A DNA stretch of 60,601 bases from Streptomyces smaragdinus (GCF_009604385.1 NZ_WEGJ01000041.1:1-60601), one strand, 5' to 3'; positions 15,047-25,684 are shown, numbered from the stretch's first letter. Notes: a model not told the origin generated them from the letters alone. Program-made: numbers and translations.

Positions 15047-15826
15047 TCAGATCCTCGTCGTCCGCAGGGCGTGCGGGCGGAGGTCCGACTTCTTCGTACG
15101 ACCGGGCGCCCCCGGGTTTCCGGGGGCGCCCTTGTCCTTCCCGGCGCGGGAGTTCACGGGGCCCGTCGTGCCGCCCTGGGGGCCCTCGTCGGTCTTCGCG
15201 CGGTGCGTGGCGTCCTCGCGCAGGACGCGGGCGCAGTACGGGCCCAGGGGCTGTCCGTGGGCGGCGTCGGCCAGCCGGCGTTCCTGGCCGGGGGGCAGGG
15301 TGTGGTCCTTGGCCAGGGCGTGCTCCCGGGCCCGGCACAGGGCGGCGCTCTCCCGGGCGGGGGCGGTCGTCTCCGCGGGGACGGCCGGGGTCAGCGGCGT
15401 GGGGGTGCCGGTCGTCGCCGGCTCGGGGTTCGGGGTGGGGGTCGCCGCGCCGGGGGCCACCGGGCGGGAGGTCACCGGGCGGGGGTGGTCGTCGCCGCCG
15501 AAGCCGGGGACCGGGACGCCGCCCGACGCGACGGCGACGCCGCCGAGGGCGAGCAGCGCGGCGATGCCGGTGAGGGCGCCGGCGAGGATGCGGCGGCGGG
15601 GGGCGCGGACCGGCTCGGGGCGGGCGTGCTGGGCGCGGAAGGCCGCCAGGACGGCGTCCTCGTCGGCGGCGGCGCGGGCGGGGTCGGGGGGCAGCGGCTC
15701 GCGGGCGGCGGCCAGGAGGCCGCTCAGCCGGCGTACGTCCGCTCCCCCGTCCCGTACGTCCTCGCCGGACAGCAACCGCTCCACGGTCACCTCGTCCAGC
15801 CCGTCCCGCTCGTCACGTCCGCGCAC
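15047..15826 (-). CDS. Anti-sigma-like single-pass membrane protein
   Basis: The 259-residue product has a cytosolic N terminus with VTVERLLSGEDV and a helical stretch (RRLSGLLAAAREPLPPDPARAAADEDAVLAAFRAQ), one membrane helix near residues 95-115 (ILAGALTGIAALLALGGVAVAS), and a long Pro/Thr-rich extracellular part with two cysteines (ALCRAREHALAK, GPYCARVLRED). The same plan, including GxYC near the C terminus, recurs in the protein at 46146-47063, which is coupled to an ECF sigma gene. This copy has no sigma gene beside it. The GTG at 15826 follows GAAGGG. Anti-sigma function is inferred from that parallel only. Confidence 0.7.
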   Translation of the reverse strand: MRGRDERDGLDEVTVERLLSGEDVRDGGADVRRLSGLLAAAREPLPPDPARAAADEDAVLAAFRAQHARPEPVRAPRRRILAGALTGIAALLALGGVAVASGGVPVPGFGGDDHPRPVTSRPVAPGAATPTPNPEPATTGTPTPLTPAVPAETTAPARESAALCRAREHALAKDHTLPPGQERRLADAAHGQPLGPYCARVLREDATHRAKTDEGPQGGTTGPVNSRAGKDKGAPGNPGAPGRTKKSDLRPHALRTTRI

Positions 15827-15965
15827 GGCAGCCCTTCTCGTCGCCCGGCCGGCCCGGCCCACACCGTACGTGTCGGCAACCGCGGCCCGGAAGAGGGGCC
15901 CCTCGGGCGGCCTCCGATCCTTCCCCGGGCAAGCGGAAGGCGCAACACCGCCTCGGCCCTGTTAC

Positions 15966-15994
15966 CGAACCCCCGCACGAACGGGGAGGGTTCG
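15966..15994 (-). terminator. Possible terminator of the nucleoside operon
   Basis: CGAACCCCC and GGGGAGGGTTCG can pair with a small bulge about 40 bases beyond the deoA stop. The stem is imperfect, so the call is tentative. Confidence 0.35.
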
Positions 15995-16033
15995 TGACGT
16001 CGGGCGACGCGCTCTCCCGGCGACAGCCCGCCC

Positions 16034-17311
16034 TCAGCCGATCCGCCCCAGGATCAACGGCACGGGCTCGAACCCCGTCCCCTCCCCCGCCACGTCCACC
16101 GCCCCCTCCAGGGCCTGGCGGGCGTACGCGAACTTCTCCGGCGTGTCCGTGTGCAGCGTCAGCAGCGGCTGCCCCGCCGTCACCGTGTCCCCCGGCTTCG
16201 CGTGCAGCTCCACGCCCGCGCCCGCCTGCACGGGATCCTCCTTGCGCGCCCGGCCCGCGCCCAGGCGCCAGGCGGCGACGCCCACCGCGTACGCGTCCAG
16301 GCGCGTCAGGACGCCCGAGGCGGGGGCGGTGACGGTCTCCGTCTCGCGGGCCGTCGGCAGCGTCGCGTCGGGGTCGCCGCCCTGGGCGGTGATCATCCGG
16401 CGCCAGACGTCCATCGCGGAGCCGTCCGCGAGGGCCTTCGCCGGGTCGGCGTGCTCCAGCCCCGCCGCGTCGAGCATCTCGCGGGCCAGCGCGAGGGTCA
16501 GCTCCACCACGTCGGACGGGCCGCCGCCGGCCAGCACCTCGACGGACTCGCGGACCTCGAGGGCGTTGCCCGCGGTCAGGCCGAGGGGGGTGGACATGTC
16601 GGTGAGCAGCGCCACCGTCCGTACCCCGTGGTCCGTACCGAGACCGACCATCGTCGAGGCCAGCTCGCGGGCGTCCGCGAGGTTCTTCATGAACGCGCCC
16701 GAGCCGACCTTCACGTCCAGGACGAGCGACCCCGTCCCCTCCGCGATCTTCTTCGACATGATCGACGAGGCGATCAGCGGGATCGACTCGACGGTGCCGG
16801 TGACGTCCCGCAGCGCGTAGAGCTTCTTGTCGGCCGGCGCCAGCCCGTCGCCCGCCGCGCAGATCACCGCGCCCGCGTCGCGGAGCACGCCCAGCATCTC
16901 GTCGTTGGACAGCAGCGCCCGCCAGCCGGGAATGGACTCCAGCTTGTCGAGGGTGCCCCCGGTGTGGCCGAGGCCCCGGCCGGAGAGCTGCGGGACGGCG
17001 GCGCCGCAGGCGGCGACGAGCGGGGCCAGCGGCAGGGTGATCTTGTCGCCGACGCCGCCGGTGGAGTGCTTGTCGGCGGTGGGCCGGGGCAGCGCGGAGA
17101 AGTCCATCCGCTCGCCGGAGGCGATCATCGCGGCGGTCCAGCGGGCGATCTCGGCGCGGTCCATGCCGTTGAGGAGGATCGCCATGGCGAGCGCGGACAT
17201 CTGCTCGTCGGCGACCTCGCCGCGGGTGTACGCGGCCAGGACCCAGTCGATCTGCGCGTCGTCGAGACGGCCCCGGTCACGCTTGGTACGGATGACGGAG
17301 ACGGCGTCCAT
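16034..17311 (-). CDS. deoA: Thymidine (pyrimidine-nucleoside) phosphorylase
   Basis: The 425-residue enzyme phosphorolyses thymidine and deoxyuridine to base plus deoxyribose 1-phosphate. It carries the family signatures SGRGLGHTGGTLDKLESIPG (phosphate and pyrimidine binding), DKHSTGGVGDKITLPLAP near the N terminus, and SSIMSKKIAEG and LDVKVGSGAFMK. The length fits the family (about 430). It is the last gene of the import operon, 33 bases after cdd, with a GAAAGGGG ribosome-binding site. Its product feeds deoxyribose phosphate to DeoC after isomerisation by a phosphopentomutase that is not in this window. Confidence 0.95.
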   Translation of the reverse strand: MDAVSVIRTKRDRGRLDDAQIDWVLAAYTRGEVADEQMSALAMAILLNGMDRAEIARWTAAMIASGERMDFSALPRPTADKHSTGGVGDKITLPLAPLVAACGAAVPQLSGRGLGHTGGTLDKLESIPGWRALLSNDEMLGVLRDAGAVICAAGDGLAPADKKLYALRDVTGTVESIPLIASSIMSKKIAEGTGSLVLDVKVGSGAFMKNLADARELASTMVGLGTDHGVRTVALLTDMSTPLGLTAGNALEVRESVEVLAGGGPSDVVELTLALAREMLDAAGLEHADPAKALADGSAMDVWRRMITAQGGDPDATLPTARETETVTAPASGVLTRLDAYAVGVAAWRLGAGRARKEDPVQAGAGVELHAKPGDTVTAGQPLLTLHTDTPEKFAYARQALEGAVDVAGEGTGFEPVPLILGRIG

Positions 17312-17344
17312 CGGACACCCCTTTCACAAACGGAAGAACGCGGG

Positions 17345-17740
17345 TCAGCGACCCAGCTGCGCCGGCCCGAAGGCGTCCGGCAGAACCTCGGTCATCGGCC
17401 GTACGCCGCTCACGGTGTCCACGAGCAGCTCCGGCCCGCCGTGCTCCCAGAGCAGCTGGCGGCAGCGCCCGCACGGCATCAGGACCCGCCCGTCGCCGTC
17501 GCAGCAGGAGAACGCGACGAGCCGGCCCCCGCCGGTGCGGAAGAGCTCGGAGATCAGCCCGCACTCGGCGCACAGGGCCACCCCGTAGGCCGCGTTCTCC
17601 ACATTGCAGCCGGCTACGATCCGGCCGTCGTCGACGAGGGCGGCGGCGCCGACGGGGTAGCCCGAGTAGGGGGCGTAGGCCCGGGACATCACGTCCCGGG
17701 CCGCGTCCCGCAGCGCGGACCAGTCGACGGGCGCGGCCAT
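17345..17740 (-). CDS. cdd: Cytidine deaminase
   Basis: The 131-residue product is a short tetrameric-type cytidine deaminase converting cytidine and deoxycytidine to uridine and deoxyuridine. It shows the zinc site CAECGLIS (Cys plus catalytic Glu) and PCGRCRQ (two further Cys), and the substrate motif GCNVENAAYG. All key residues are intact. The ATG overlaps the stop of the upstream permease gene (TGATG), so it is coupled to nucleoside import. Its uridine products are substrates for DeoA-type phosphorolysis or the uridine kinase at 4108-4761. Confidence 0.96.
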   Translation of the reverse strand: MAAPVDWSALRDAARDVMSRAYAPYSGYPVGAAALVDDGRIVAGCNVENAAYGVALCAECGLISELFRTGGGRLVAFSCCDGDGRVLMPCGRCRQLLWEHGGPELLVDTVSGVRPMTEVLPDAFGPAQLGR

Positions 17741-18996
17741 CAGCCCTCGCCCTTGCGGTACGGCAGTCCGTCGGCCTTCGGCATCCGCAGCCGCTTGGAG
17801 AACAGCGCCAGCACGACGATCGTCGTCACGTACGGGGCCATGGCCACGAACTGGCTCGGCACCTGGTCGGTGGCCAGGTACCACCACAGCAGCAGCGCGG
17901 CGACGACCGCGGTGAACACGGCCGGGACGGGCTTGCGCTTGTACAGCTGCCAGACGACCGCCAGCGCCAGCAGGATGACCAGGAGCAGCAGCAGCGCGTG
18001 CACGTTGTCGCCGCCGGAGCGGACGTTGAGGCTGTCGGTGTAGCCGAAGAGCAGCGCGCCGAGCGCCGTGCCGCCGGGCAGCCAGTTGCCGAAGATCATC
18101 GTGGCGAGACCGATGTAACCGCGGTTGCCGGTCTGGCCCTCCTGGTAGATCCCGGCCGCGTCGGCGAGGAAGTAGCCGCCGAGCCCGGCCAGGGCGCCGG
18201 AGACGATCACGGCGACGTACTTGTACTTGTACACGTTGACGCCCAGCGACTCCGCCGCGTGCGGGTTCTCGCCGCAGGAGCGCAGCCGCAGCCCGAACGG
18301 GGTGCGCCACAGCAGGTACCAGGTCGCCGGGATCAGGGCGATCGCCAGGATCGTCAGCAGCGAGATGCCGGTGACCACGCCACCGGCGAAGCCGGCGATG
18401 TCGGAGACCAGGAACCAGTGTTTGCCGTTGAGGGTCTTCATCCAGTCGGAGAGCCCCGGCAGGGTGACGGTGTCGATGCGCTCGATCGACGGGGACTGCT
18501 TGGCGCTGCCGCCGGACTCCTGGAAGGTGAACTTCGACAGGTATTTGGTGGCACCGAGCGCCAGGATGTTGATCGCCACACCGGAGACGATGTGGTTGAC
18601 GCCGAACGTCACGGTGGCGACGGCGTGCAGCAGCCCGCCGAGGATGCCGCCGATGATCCCGAACGCCACCCCGGTCCACGGGCCCCACTGGTAGCCGGCC
18701 CAGGCGCCGAACCAGGTGCCGAGGATCATCATGCCCTCGAGGCCGATGTTGACCACGCCGGCCCGCTCGGACCACAGTCCGCCCAGGCCCGCGAGGCCGA
18801 TCGGCACGGCGAGCCGCAGGGCGGCGGAGACCTGGCCGACGGAGGTGATGTCGTCGGCGCCGGTGATCAGCCGGACCAGGGAGACCAGGCACAGGGCGCC
18901 GGCGAGGATGATCAGCATCCACGGCCAGGTGAGCCTGAACCGCTTGGCGGGCCTGCCGGCCGGCTGCTTCAGCGTCGCGTCGGTCACGGTGGCCAT
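17740..18996 (-). CDS. Nucleoside ABC transporter permease 2
   Basis: The 418-residue membrane protein belongs to the BPD_transp_2 permeases paired with BMP-type binding proteins (NupQ/YufQ-like). It has about 9-10 helices and the characteristic segments SERAGVVNIGLEGMMILG, NHIVSGVAINILALG, CGENPHAAESLGVNVYKYK and GRGYIGLATMIFGNW-like GNRGYIGLATMIFGNW. There is a longer than usual C-terminal region with two extra helices. The ATG at 18996 overlaps the stop of permease 1 (TGATG). It forms the channel with permease 1. Confidence 0.92.
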   Translation of the reverse strand: MATVTDATLKQPAGRPAKRFRLTWPWMLIILAGALCLVSLVRLITGADDITSVGQVSAALRLAVPIGLAGLGGLWSERAGVVNIGLEGMMILGTWFGAWAGYQWGPWTGVAFGIIGGILGGLLHAVATVTFGVNHIVSGVAINILALGATKYLSKFTFQESGGSAKQSPSIERIDTVTLPGLSDWMKTLNGKHWFLVSDIAGFAGGVVTGISLLTILAIALIPATWYLLWRTPFGLRLRSCGENPHAAESLGVNVYKYKYVAVIVSGALAGLGGYFLADAAGIYQEGQTGNRGYIGLATMIFGNWLPGGTALGALLFGYTDSLNVRSGGDNVHALLLLLVILLALAVVWQLYKRKPVPAVFTAVVAALLLWWYLATDQVPSQFVAMAPYVTTIVVLALFSKRLRMPKADGLPYRKGEG

Positions 18997-20116
18997 CACG
19001 CCGACACCTCCTTACGGTTCTTCTTGGCCTGGGCCGCGAGTTCCTCGCCGACCCGGTGCTGCTGGCGCCGCTGCCCGTAACGGCGGACCTGCTCGTACGA
19101 GATGACCACGGAGAGCACGATCAGGCCCTGCATGATCTTGGCGATCTCCGCGGGGTAACCCTCGAGGTTCAGCTGCGAGGAGGCCTTGTCGAGGAAGGCG
19201 ATCAGCAGCGCCGCGAAGGCCACGCCGATCGGGTTGTTGCGGCCGAGCAGGGCGATGGTGATGCCCGTGAAGCCGACGCCGACGGGGAAGTTCGAGCTGT
19301 ACGTATGGGTGCCGCCGAGCAGCTCCGGCATCCCGGCCAGACCCGCGACGGCGCCCGAGATCAGCATGCTGACCAGCACCATCCGCTTGGCGTCCACGCC
19401 GCTGGCGGCGGCGGCCGACTCGGAGGCGCCGGAGGCGCGCAGGTCGAAGCCGAAGCGGGTGCGGGACAGGACGTACCAGTAGACGACGCCGACGGCGGCG
19501 GCGATGAAGACGAAGCCGTAGATCTCGCCGGCGAAGTCGCTGACCTTGATCCCGGGGAACCAGCCGGACTCGTCGATGAGGCCGGTCGTCAGGTCGTTGG
19601 AGCCCTCGGCCTGCTCGCCGAACTGGTCCTTCAGCACCATCCAGGCGATCAGATTGCCGGCGATGGCGTTGAGCATGATCGTCGAGACGACCTCGCTGAC
19701 GCCCCGGGCGGTCTTCAGCACACCGGCGACGCCCGCCCAGATCGAGCCCACGACGATCGCGGTGAGGATGATGATCAGGATGTGCAGCGGGCCGGGCGCG
19801 GAGACCTTCACGCCGACGATCGCGGCCAGCACGGCGGCGAGCCGGTACTGGCCGTCGACGCCGATGTTGAAGAGGTTCATCCGGAAGCCGACCGCCACCG
19901 CGAGGGCCGCCAGATAGTACGTGGCCCACTGGTTGACGATCAGGACCTGGACGTCCTGCTCCTGCAGGGAGGAGAACATGATCTGGAACGGCTCGATCGG
20001 GTCGAGCCCCGAGGCCACCAGGACCAGGACGCTCAGCGCGAACGCGACGGCCAGTGCGAGCACCGGTCCGGCGATGCCCAGGAGCAGTCGTTCCCTGTCG
20101 AACTTGAATGCGTTCT

Positions 20117-20120
<4 letters not shown>
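18996..20120 (-). CDS. Nucleoside ABC transporter permease 1
   Basis: The 374-residue permease (NupP/YufP-like) has a first helix LLLGIAGPVLALAVAFALSVLVLVASG, the conserved GFRMNLFNIGVDGQYRLAAVLA, SEVVSTIMLNAIAGNLIAWM, and ASGASESAAAASGVDAKRMV coupling-loop region, ending in a charged cytosolic tail. It pairs with permease 2. The ATG overlaps the ATPase stop by four bases (ATGA). The order ATPase, permease 1, permease 2, cdd, deoA makes import and first breakdown steps one transcript. Confidence 0.93.
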
Positions 20121-21765
<1,645 letters not shown>

Positions 21766-21772
<7 letters not shown>

Positions 21773-21785
21773 GGCGCACTCTCCG
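21766..21785 (-). promoter_or_regulatory. Shine-Dalgarno placing the ATC start of the ABC ATPase
   Basis: On the minus strand GGAGAG is followed by six bases (TGCGCC) and ATC. This spacing is standard. The GTG inside AGTGCG is in another frame and closes after 12 codons. Confidence 0.55.
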
Positions 21786-21844
21786 GGGGACGGTGGTCTG
21801 GTACGGGCGGGGGCTCACAGGGGAACGGTAGTGCCCACACGGGC

Positions 21845-21850
21845 ATGCTA
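21845..21850 (-). promoter_or_regulatory. -10 box of the ABC-cdd-deoA operon
   Basis: TAGCAT on the minus strand fits TANNNT and shares its first three bases with the right end of the operator palindrome. The leader to the ATC start is about 65-75 bases. Confidence 0.5.
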
Positions 21851-21859
21851 CGCGCGTAG
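21848..21859. promoter_or_regulatory. Nucleoside-regulon operator at the ABC operon
   Basis: A perfect CTACGCGCGTAG, extended by one more pair to GCTACGCGCGTAGC at 21847-21860, overlaps the -10 box of the ABC-cdd-deoA operon. Confidence 0.75.
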
Positions 21860-21885
21860 CGCCCGTGATCGAACCCCGACGGACA

Positions 21886-21922
21886 GGCAGGGACCTTCCG
21901 GACGGTTCCGGAGGCCCCTGCC
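21886..21922 (-). terminator. Terminator after the first BMP lipoprotein gene
   Basis: GGCAGGG pairs with CCCTGCC, with an inner pairing of TTCCGG and CCGGAG-type arms. It lies 20 bases beyond the BMP stop and just upstream of the ABC promoter, so the lipoprotein and transporter genes are probably separate transcripts. Confidence 0.7.
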
Positions 21923-21940
21923 CGCCTGATGCCGAGAGGT

Positions 21941-22990
21941 TTACGGCTCGGTCTTGACCGTGATCTCGCCGGACACGATCTTCGCCTTGGCGGCGTTGAC
22001 CGCCTCGACGACGTCCGTCATCGCGGTGTAGGCCGGGTTGGACTCGGTGAGGCCGACGCCGTCGCCCTTGAGGCCGTAGCGCTGCTCGCCGGACTGCGGC
22101 TTCTTGTCGTGCACGGACTTGATCAGGTTGTAGACCGCGCCCGTGGCGTTCTTGGTGGCGGAGGCCAGGATCTTGTCCTTGAACTTCGCCAGGGTCGGCG
22201 CGTTGTACTGGTCGGAGTCGACACCGATCGCCCACTTGCCGGCGGTGGCGGCGGCCTCGATGGCGCCGTTGCCGGCGCCGCCCGCGGCGTGGTAGATCAC
22301 GTCGGCGCCGGCGTCCAGCTGGCCCTCGGCGGCCGACTTGCCCTTCGCCGGGTCGGCGAAGCCGCTGAAGTCCGGCGGCTGGGTCAGGTACTTGACCTCG
22401 ACCTTGACGGACGAGTCGGTGTCCTTCACGCCCTGGACGTAGCCCGCCTCGAACTTCTTGATCAGCGGGGTCTCGACACCGCCGATGAAGCCGACCGTCT
22501 TGGACTTGGTGACCTTCGCCGCAGCCACACCCGCGAGGTAGGACGCCTGCTCCTCGTTGAAGACGAGGTTGGCGATGTTCTTGCCCTCGACCGGGTCGTC
22601 GATGATGCCGAAGTTGGTCTTCGGGAACTTCTTGGAAACCTCGCCGACGGCCTTGGAGTAGACGAAGCCGACCGCGATGACCGGGTTGTAGCCCTTCTTC
22701 GCCAGGTCGGTCAGCCGCTGGATCTTGTCCGCGTCGGTCTCACCCTCGTTGGGCTCGACCTCCATGCCCTCCCAGCCGAACTCCTTCTTCGCCTGGTCGA
22801 AGCCCGCCGCGGCGGCGTCGTTGAACGACAGGTCGCCGCGGCCGCCGATGTCGTACGCGAGCGCGGCGCCCTTGTCGGCACCGCCCTTTCCGGAGTCGCC
22901 GTCGCCGCTGTCGTCGCCGCAGCCGGTGACTGTGAATGCAAGTGCCGCGGTCGCGATGCTCGCGACCGCCATCTGGGTTAGCCGACGCAA
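21941..22990 (-). CDS. BMP-family nucleoside-binding lipoprotein (copy 1)
   Basis: The 349-residue lipoprotein has a signal peptide and lipobox VTGCGDD, a Gly/Ser/Asp linker, then the BMP domain: ALAYDIGGRGDLSFNDAAAAGFDQAKKEFGWEG, NPVIAVGFVYSKAV, GFIGGVETPLIKKFEAGYVQG, ADVIYHAAGGAGNGAIEAA and WAIGVDSDQYN. BMP proteins (PnrA, NupN) bind purine nucleosides outside the membrane and deliver them to the ABC permeases encoded downstream. A TTG start at 22990 preceded by GAGGAG puts the signal peptide at the N terminus; an ATG at 23071 would add a 27-residue charged extension. It has its own promoter and operator. Confidence 0.93.
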   Translation of the reverse strand: MRRLTQMAVASIATAALAFTVTGCGDDSGDGDSGKGGADKGAALAYDIGGRGDLSFNDAAAAGFDQAKKEFGWEGMEVEPNEGETDADKIQRLTDLAKKGYNPVIAVGFVYSKAVGEVSKKFPKTNFGIIDDPVEGKNIANLVFNEEQASYLAGVAAAKVTKSKTVGFIGGVETPLIKKFEAGYVQGVKDTDSSVKVEVKYLTQPPDFSGFADPAKGKSAAEGQLDAGADVIYHAAGGAGNGAIEAAATAGKWAIGVDSDQYNAPTLAKFKDKILASATKNATGAVYNLIKSVHDKKPQSGEQRYGLKGDGVGLTESNPAYTAMTDVVEAVNAAKAKIVSGEITVKTEP

Positions 22991-23069
22991 GAGAGGGCTC
23001 TCCTCGAGGGTGAAGGGGCGCGCTCCGGGATCCTCCCCCGGAGGGGTCCCATGACGCAGGTTGCGCCGC

Positions 23070-23075
23070 ATCGTA
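23070..23075 (-). promoter_or_regulatory. -10 box of BMP copy 1
   Basis: TACGAT on the minus strand fits TANNNT and overlaps the downstream edge of the operator. The leader to the TTG start is about 70 bases. Confidence 0.5.
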
Positions 23076-23085
23076 ACGCGCGTAG
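23074..23085. promoter_or_regulatory. Nucleoside-regulon operator at BMP copy 1
   Basis: CTACGCGCGTTA on the minus strand keeps 10 of 12 palindrome positions and overlaps the -10 box, the same arrangement as at the ABC operon. Confidence 0.65.
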
Positions 23086-23209
23086 ATGCGCGCGCGGAGA
23101 GCCTTGACCCGCCGTTATCGGATCGTCGTTAAAACCGGTCGGAGCGCGTGACACGAACCGGTGCCCGCCGGGTGAACCGACGGACACCGAGGGTGTGCGG
23201 ACAGCTGTT

Positions 23210-24280
23210 CTATGGCGTGGTCCTGACTTTGATGTCGCCGTTGATGATCTTGTCGGTGGCGTCCTTCACCGCGGTCTGCACGTCCGCCATGTCCTGGAAC
23301 GCCGGATTGGACTGGGAGAGGGAGACGCCGTCGTTCTTGAGCGTGTACGTGATCACGCCCGTTTCGGGCTTGCCGTCGTGGACGGATTTGCCCAGGTCGA
23401 ACACCGCGCCCGAGACGTTCTTCATCACCGAGGTGAGGATCTGGTCCTTGTAGGCGGCCAGCCCCTTCTGCTGGTACTGGTCGGAGTCGACGCCGATCGC
23501 CCACTTGTCCGCCCCGGCCGTCGCCTCGATGACGCCCCGGCCGGCGCCGCCGGCGGCCTGGTAGATCACGTCCGCGTTCTGGTCGAGCTGGCCCTGGGCG
23601 GCCTCCTTGCCGAGGTCGGGCTTTTCGAAACCCGAGAAGTCCGGCGGCTGGCTCAGATACTTCGTCAGCACCTTCACCGAGTCGTCGGTGTCGGCGACGC
23701 CCTGTTTGTAGCCGGCCTCGAACTTCCTGATCAGCGCCGTCTCCACCCCGCCGACGAAACCGACGGTCTTGGTCTTGCTGACCTTCGCCGCCACGACGCC
23801 CGCCAGATACGAGCCCTGCTCCTCGGCGAAGACGAGGTTGGCGATGTTCTTCCCCTGCACCGAGGAGTCGTCGATGATGCCGAAGGTCGTGTCGGGGAAC
23901 TTCGCGGCGACCTGCTTGACGGCCGGCGCGTAGACGAAGCCGACGGCCACGATCGGGTCGTAGCCCTTCTTGGCCAGGTCGGTGAGGCGCTGGGCCTTGT
24001 CGGCGTCGGACTCGCCGGCCGACGGCTCGGCCTCCTGGCCCTGCCAGCCGAACTCCTCCTTGGCCTTGTCGAAGCCGGCCGCGGCCGCGTCGTTGAACGA
24101 CTGGTCGCCGCGGCCGCCGATGTCGTAGGCGAGCGCCATGCCCAGGTTGTCGGAGCCGGACCCGGAGCCCGAGCCGCCGCCGGAACCGGAGCCGCTGTCG
24201 TCGTCGCCGCAGGCGGTGGCCGTGAAGGCCAGCGCGGCTGCCGTGAGGACCGCGACGGCGAGATGGGGTACGCGACGCAC
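23210..24280 (-). CDS. BMP-family nucleoside-binding lipoprotein (copy 2)
   Basis: The 356-residue product is a close paralogue of copy 1: a signal ending TATACGDDD, a Gly/Ser-rich linker, then MALAYDIGGRGDQSFNDAAAAGFDKAKEEFGWQG, GFVGGVETALIRKFEAGYKQG and WAIGVDSDQYQ. Tandem BMP genes suggest two binding proteins of different specificity sharing one transporter (inference). The GTG at 24280 follows AAGGAAG at good spacing. Its promoter has TACGCT at 24345-24350 and shares gtaacgcg with the copy 1 operator, but only a half-site is present, so regulation may differ. Confidence 0.93.
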   Translation of the reverse strand: MRRVPHLAVAVLTAAALAFTATACGDDDSGSGSGGGSGSGSGSDNLGMALAYDIGGRGDQSFNDAAAAGFDKAKEEFGWQGQEAEPSAGESDADKAQRLTDLAKKGYDPIVAVGFVYAPAVKQVAAKFPDTTFGIIDDSSVQGKNIANLVFAEEQGSYLAGVVAAKVSKTKTVGFVGGVETALIRKFEAGYKQGVADTDDSVKVLTKYLSQPPDFSGFEKPDLGKEAAQGQLDQNADVIYQAAGGAGRGVIEATAGADKWAIGVDSDQYQQKGLAAYKDQILTSVMKNVSGAVFDLGKSVHDGKPETGVITYTLKNDGVSLSQSNPAFQDMADVQTAVKDATDKIINGDIKVRTTP

Positions 24281-24344
24281 GAGGCTTCCTTCTTTCTCTC
24301 TGCGAAAGCGCCTCTTCTCCAGGGACGGCGCCGATCTCGCCCGC

Positions 24345-24355
24345 AGCGTAACGCG
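24345..24355 (-). promoter_or_regulatory. Promoter with half-operator at BMP copy 2
   Basis: The minus strand reads CGCGTTACGCT: a TACGCT -10 box preceded by half of the nucleoside palindrome. It aligns with CGCGTTACGAT at copy 1. The other half-site is not conserved. Confidence 0.4.
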
Positions 24356-24415
24356 GCATTTGCCCGTTTCGCCCGTTAGGTTGAGCCGTCCGGAGTGCGT
24401 CGGAGGAGTACGGGA

Positions 24416-25684
24416 CTACAGGCGCCGGTCCGCGTCCAGGAGCGCCGCCGCGGTGAACAGCTCGACGCCCACCCGGATCGCCTCCTCGTCCACGTCGAAG
24501 TCGCCGGCGTGCAGATCGCGCGCCGCGCCCGTGTCGCCCGGCGGGCGGACGCCCAGGCGGGCCATGGCGCCCGGGACGTGCTCCAGGTACCAGGAGAAGT
24601 CCTCGCCGCCCAGCGACTGCTCCGTGCCCTCCACCGCGTCCGTGCCGCGCCGCGCGGTCATCGCGTCGGCCAGCAGCCGGGCGGTGGACGCCTCGTTGAC
24701 CACCGGCGGCACGCCCTGGACGTAGGAGATGGACGCCTTCGCCCCGTGCAGCGCCGCGACCTCCTCGATCGCCGCGTGCACCAGGTCGGGGGCCCGGCGC
24801 CAGGTCTCGATGTCGAGCATCCGGCAGGTCCCGGACAGCTCCGCGTGCTGCGGGATGACGTTGCAGGCGTGGCCCGTCTCCAGCCGCCCCCACGTGACGG
24901 CCATCCCGGCGCGGGTGTCGACGCGGCGGGCGAGGACCGCCGGGACGTCGAGGGCGACGCGGGCGGCGGCGGTGACCAGGTCGGTCGTCAGATGCGGGCG
25001 CGCGGTGTGCCCGCCGGCGCCGTCCAGGCTGACCTCCAGCCGGTCGCAGGCGGAGGTGATGGCGCCGGTGCGCAGCCCGATCCGGCCGGCCTCCACCCGC
25101 GGGTCGCAGTGCACGGCGAGGATGCGGCCGACGCCGTCCAGCACCCCGTGCCCGATGGCGTCGGTGGCACCGCCCGGCAGCACCTCCTCGGCGGGCTGGA
25201 AGAGCAGCCGTACGGGCTGGGGCAGCCGCCCGTCGCGGGCCATCTCCGCCAGCACCAGGCCGGCGCCCAGGACGACGGCGGTGTGCACGTCGTGGCCGCA
25301 GGCGTGCGCGCGGTCGGGGAAGGTGGAGCGGTACGGCGTGGTCTTGGTGTCCGGGATGGGCAGCGCGTCGATGTCGGCGCGCAGGGCCAGCAGGGGCCGG
25401 GCGCCGTCCCAGGCGTCGGCCCCGATGTCGCAGATCAGCCCCGTGCCGGGCGGGAGCACGCGGGGCTTGAGGCCCGCCTGCTCCAGCCGGTGGACGAGGA
25501 GGGCCGTGGTGCGGAACTCCTGGTTGCCGAGCTCCGGGTGCATGTGCAAGTCACGGCGGAACTCGATCAGTTCGGCGCTCAGCTCCGGCGGCAGCGCGCC
25601 GGGCAGTCCTCCGTCGGAGTCGGAGCCGGAGGATGGGTCGGCGGGCGCCTCGCCGGCCGATGACGGCGACATCAGTTGGTTCAC
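24416..25684 (-). CDS. M20-family amidohydrolase (peptidase/deacylase)
   Basis: The 422-residue metalloenzyme resembles N-acyl-amino-acid amidohydrolases (AmhX/HipO type). Metal-site motifs are ALRADIDALPI, HACGHDVHTAVVLGA, FQPAEEVLPGGA, VHCDP, and LGGEDFSWYLEHVPGAMARLG near the C terminus; the dimerisation domain is between. The GTG at 25684 is preceded by TACGCT and seven bases, which suggests a leaderless start; an ATG at 25672 is four codons in. Substrate is unknown; Streptomyces homologues are annotated simply as amidohydrolase. It is not visibly linked to the nucleoside genes, and no operator copy lies upstream. Confidence 0.9.
   Translation of the reverse strand: MNQLMSPSSAGEAPADPSSGSDSDGGLPGALPPELSAELIEFRRDLHMHPELGNQEFRTTALLVHRLEQAGLKPRVLPPGTGLICDIGADAWDGARPLLALRADIDALPIPDTKTTPYRSTFPDRAHACGHDVHTAVVLGAGLVLAEMARDGRLPQPVRLLFQPAEEVLPGGATDAIGHGVLDGVGRILAVHCDPRVEAGRIGLRTGAITSACDRLEVSLDGAGGHTARPHLTTDLVTAAARVALDVPAVLARRVDTRAGMAVTWGRLETGHACNVIPQHAELSGTCRMLDIETWRRAPDLVHAAIEEVAALHGAKASISYVQGVPPVVNEASTARLLADAMTARRGTDAVEGTEQSLGGEDFSWYLEHVPGAMARLGVRPPGDTGAARDLHAGDFDVDEEAIRVGVELFTAAALLDADRRL

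Noticed and set aside
13680..15338. A long minus-strand frame continuous with the LysR gene
   Set aside because: Only the 3' part (up to about 13697) encodes LysR sequence. The rest is antisense to the MFS gene and reads as low-complexity Arg/Pro/Gly.
15132..18043. Long plus-strand frames opposite deoA, cdd and the permeases
   Set aside because: They are antisense shadows; the minus-strand genes have intact family motifs and coupled starts.
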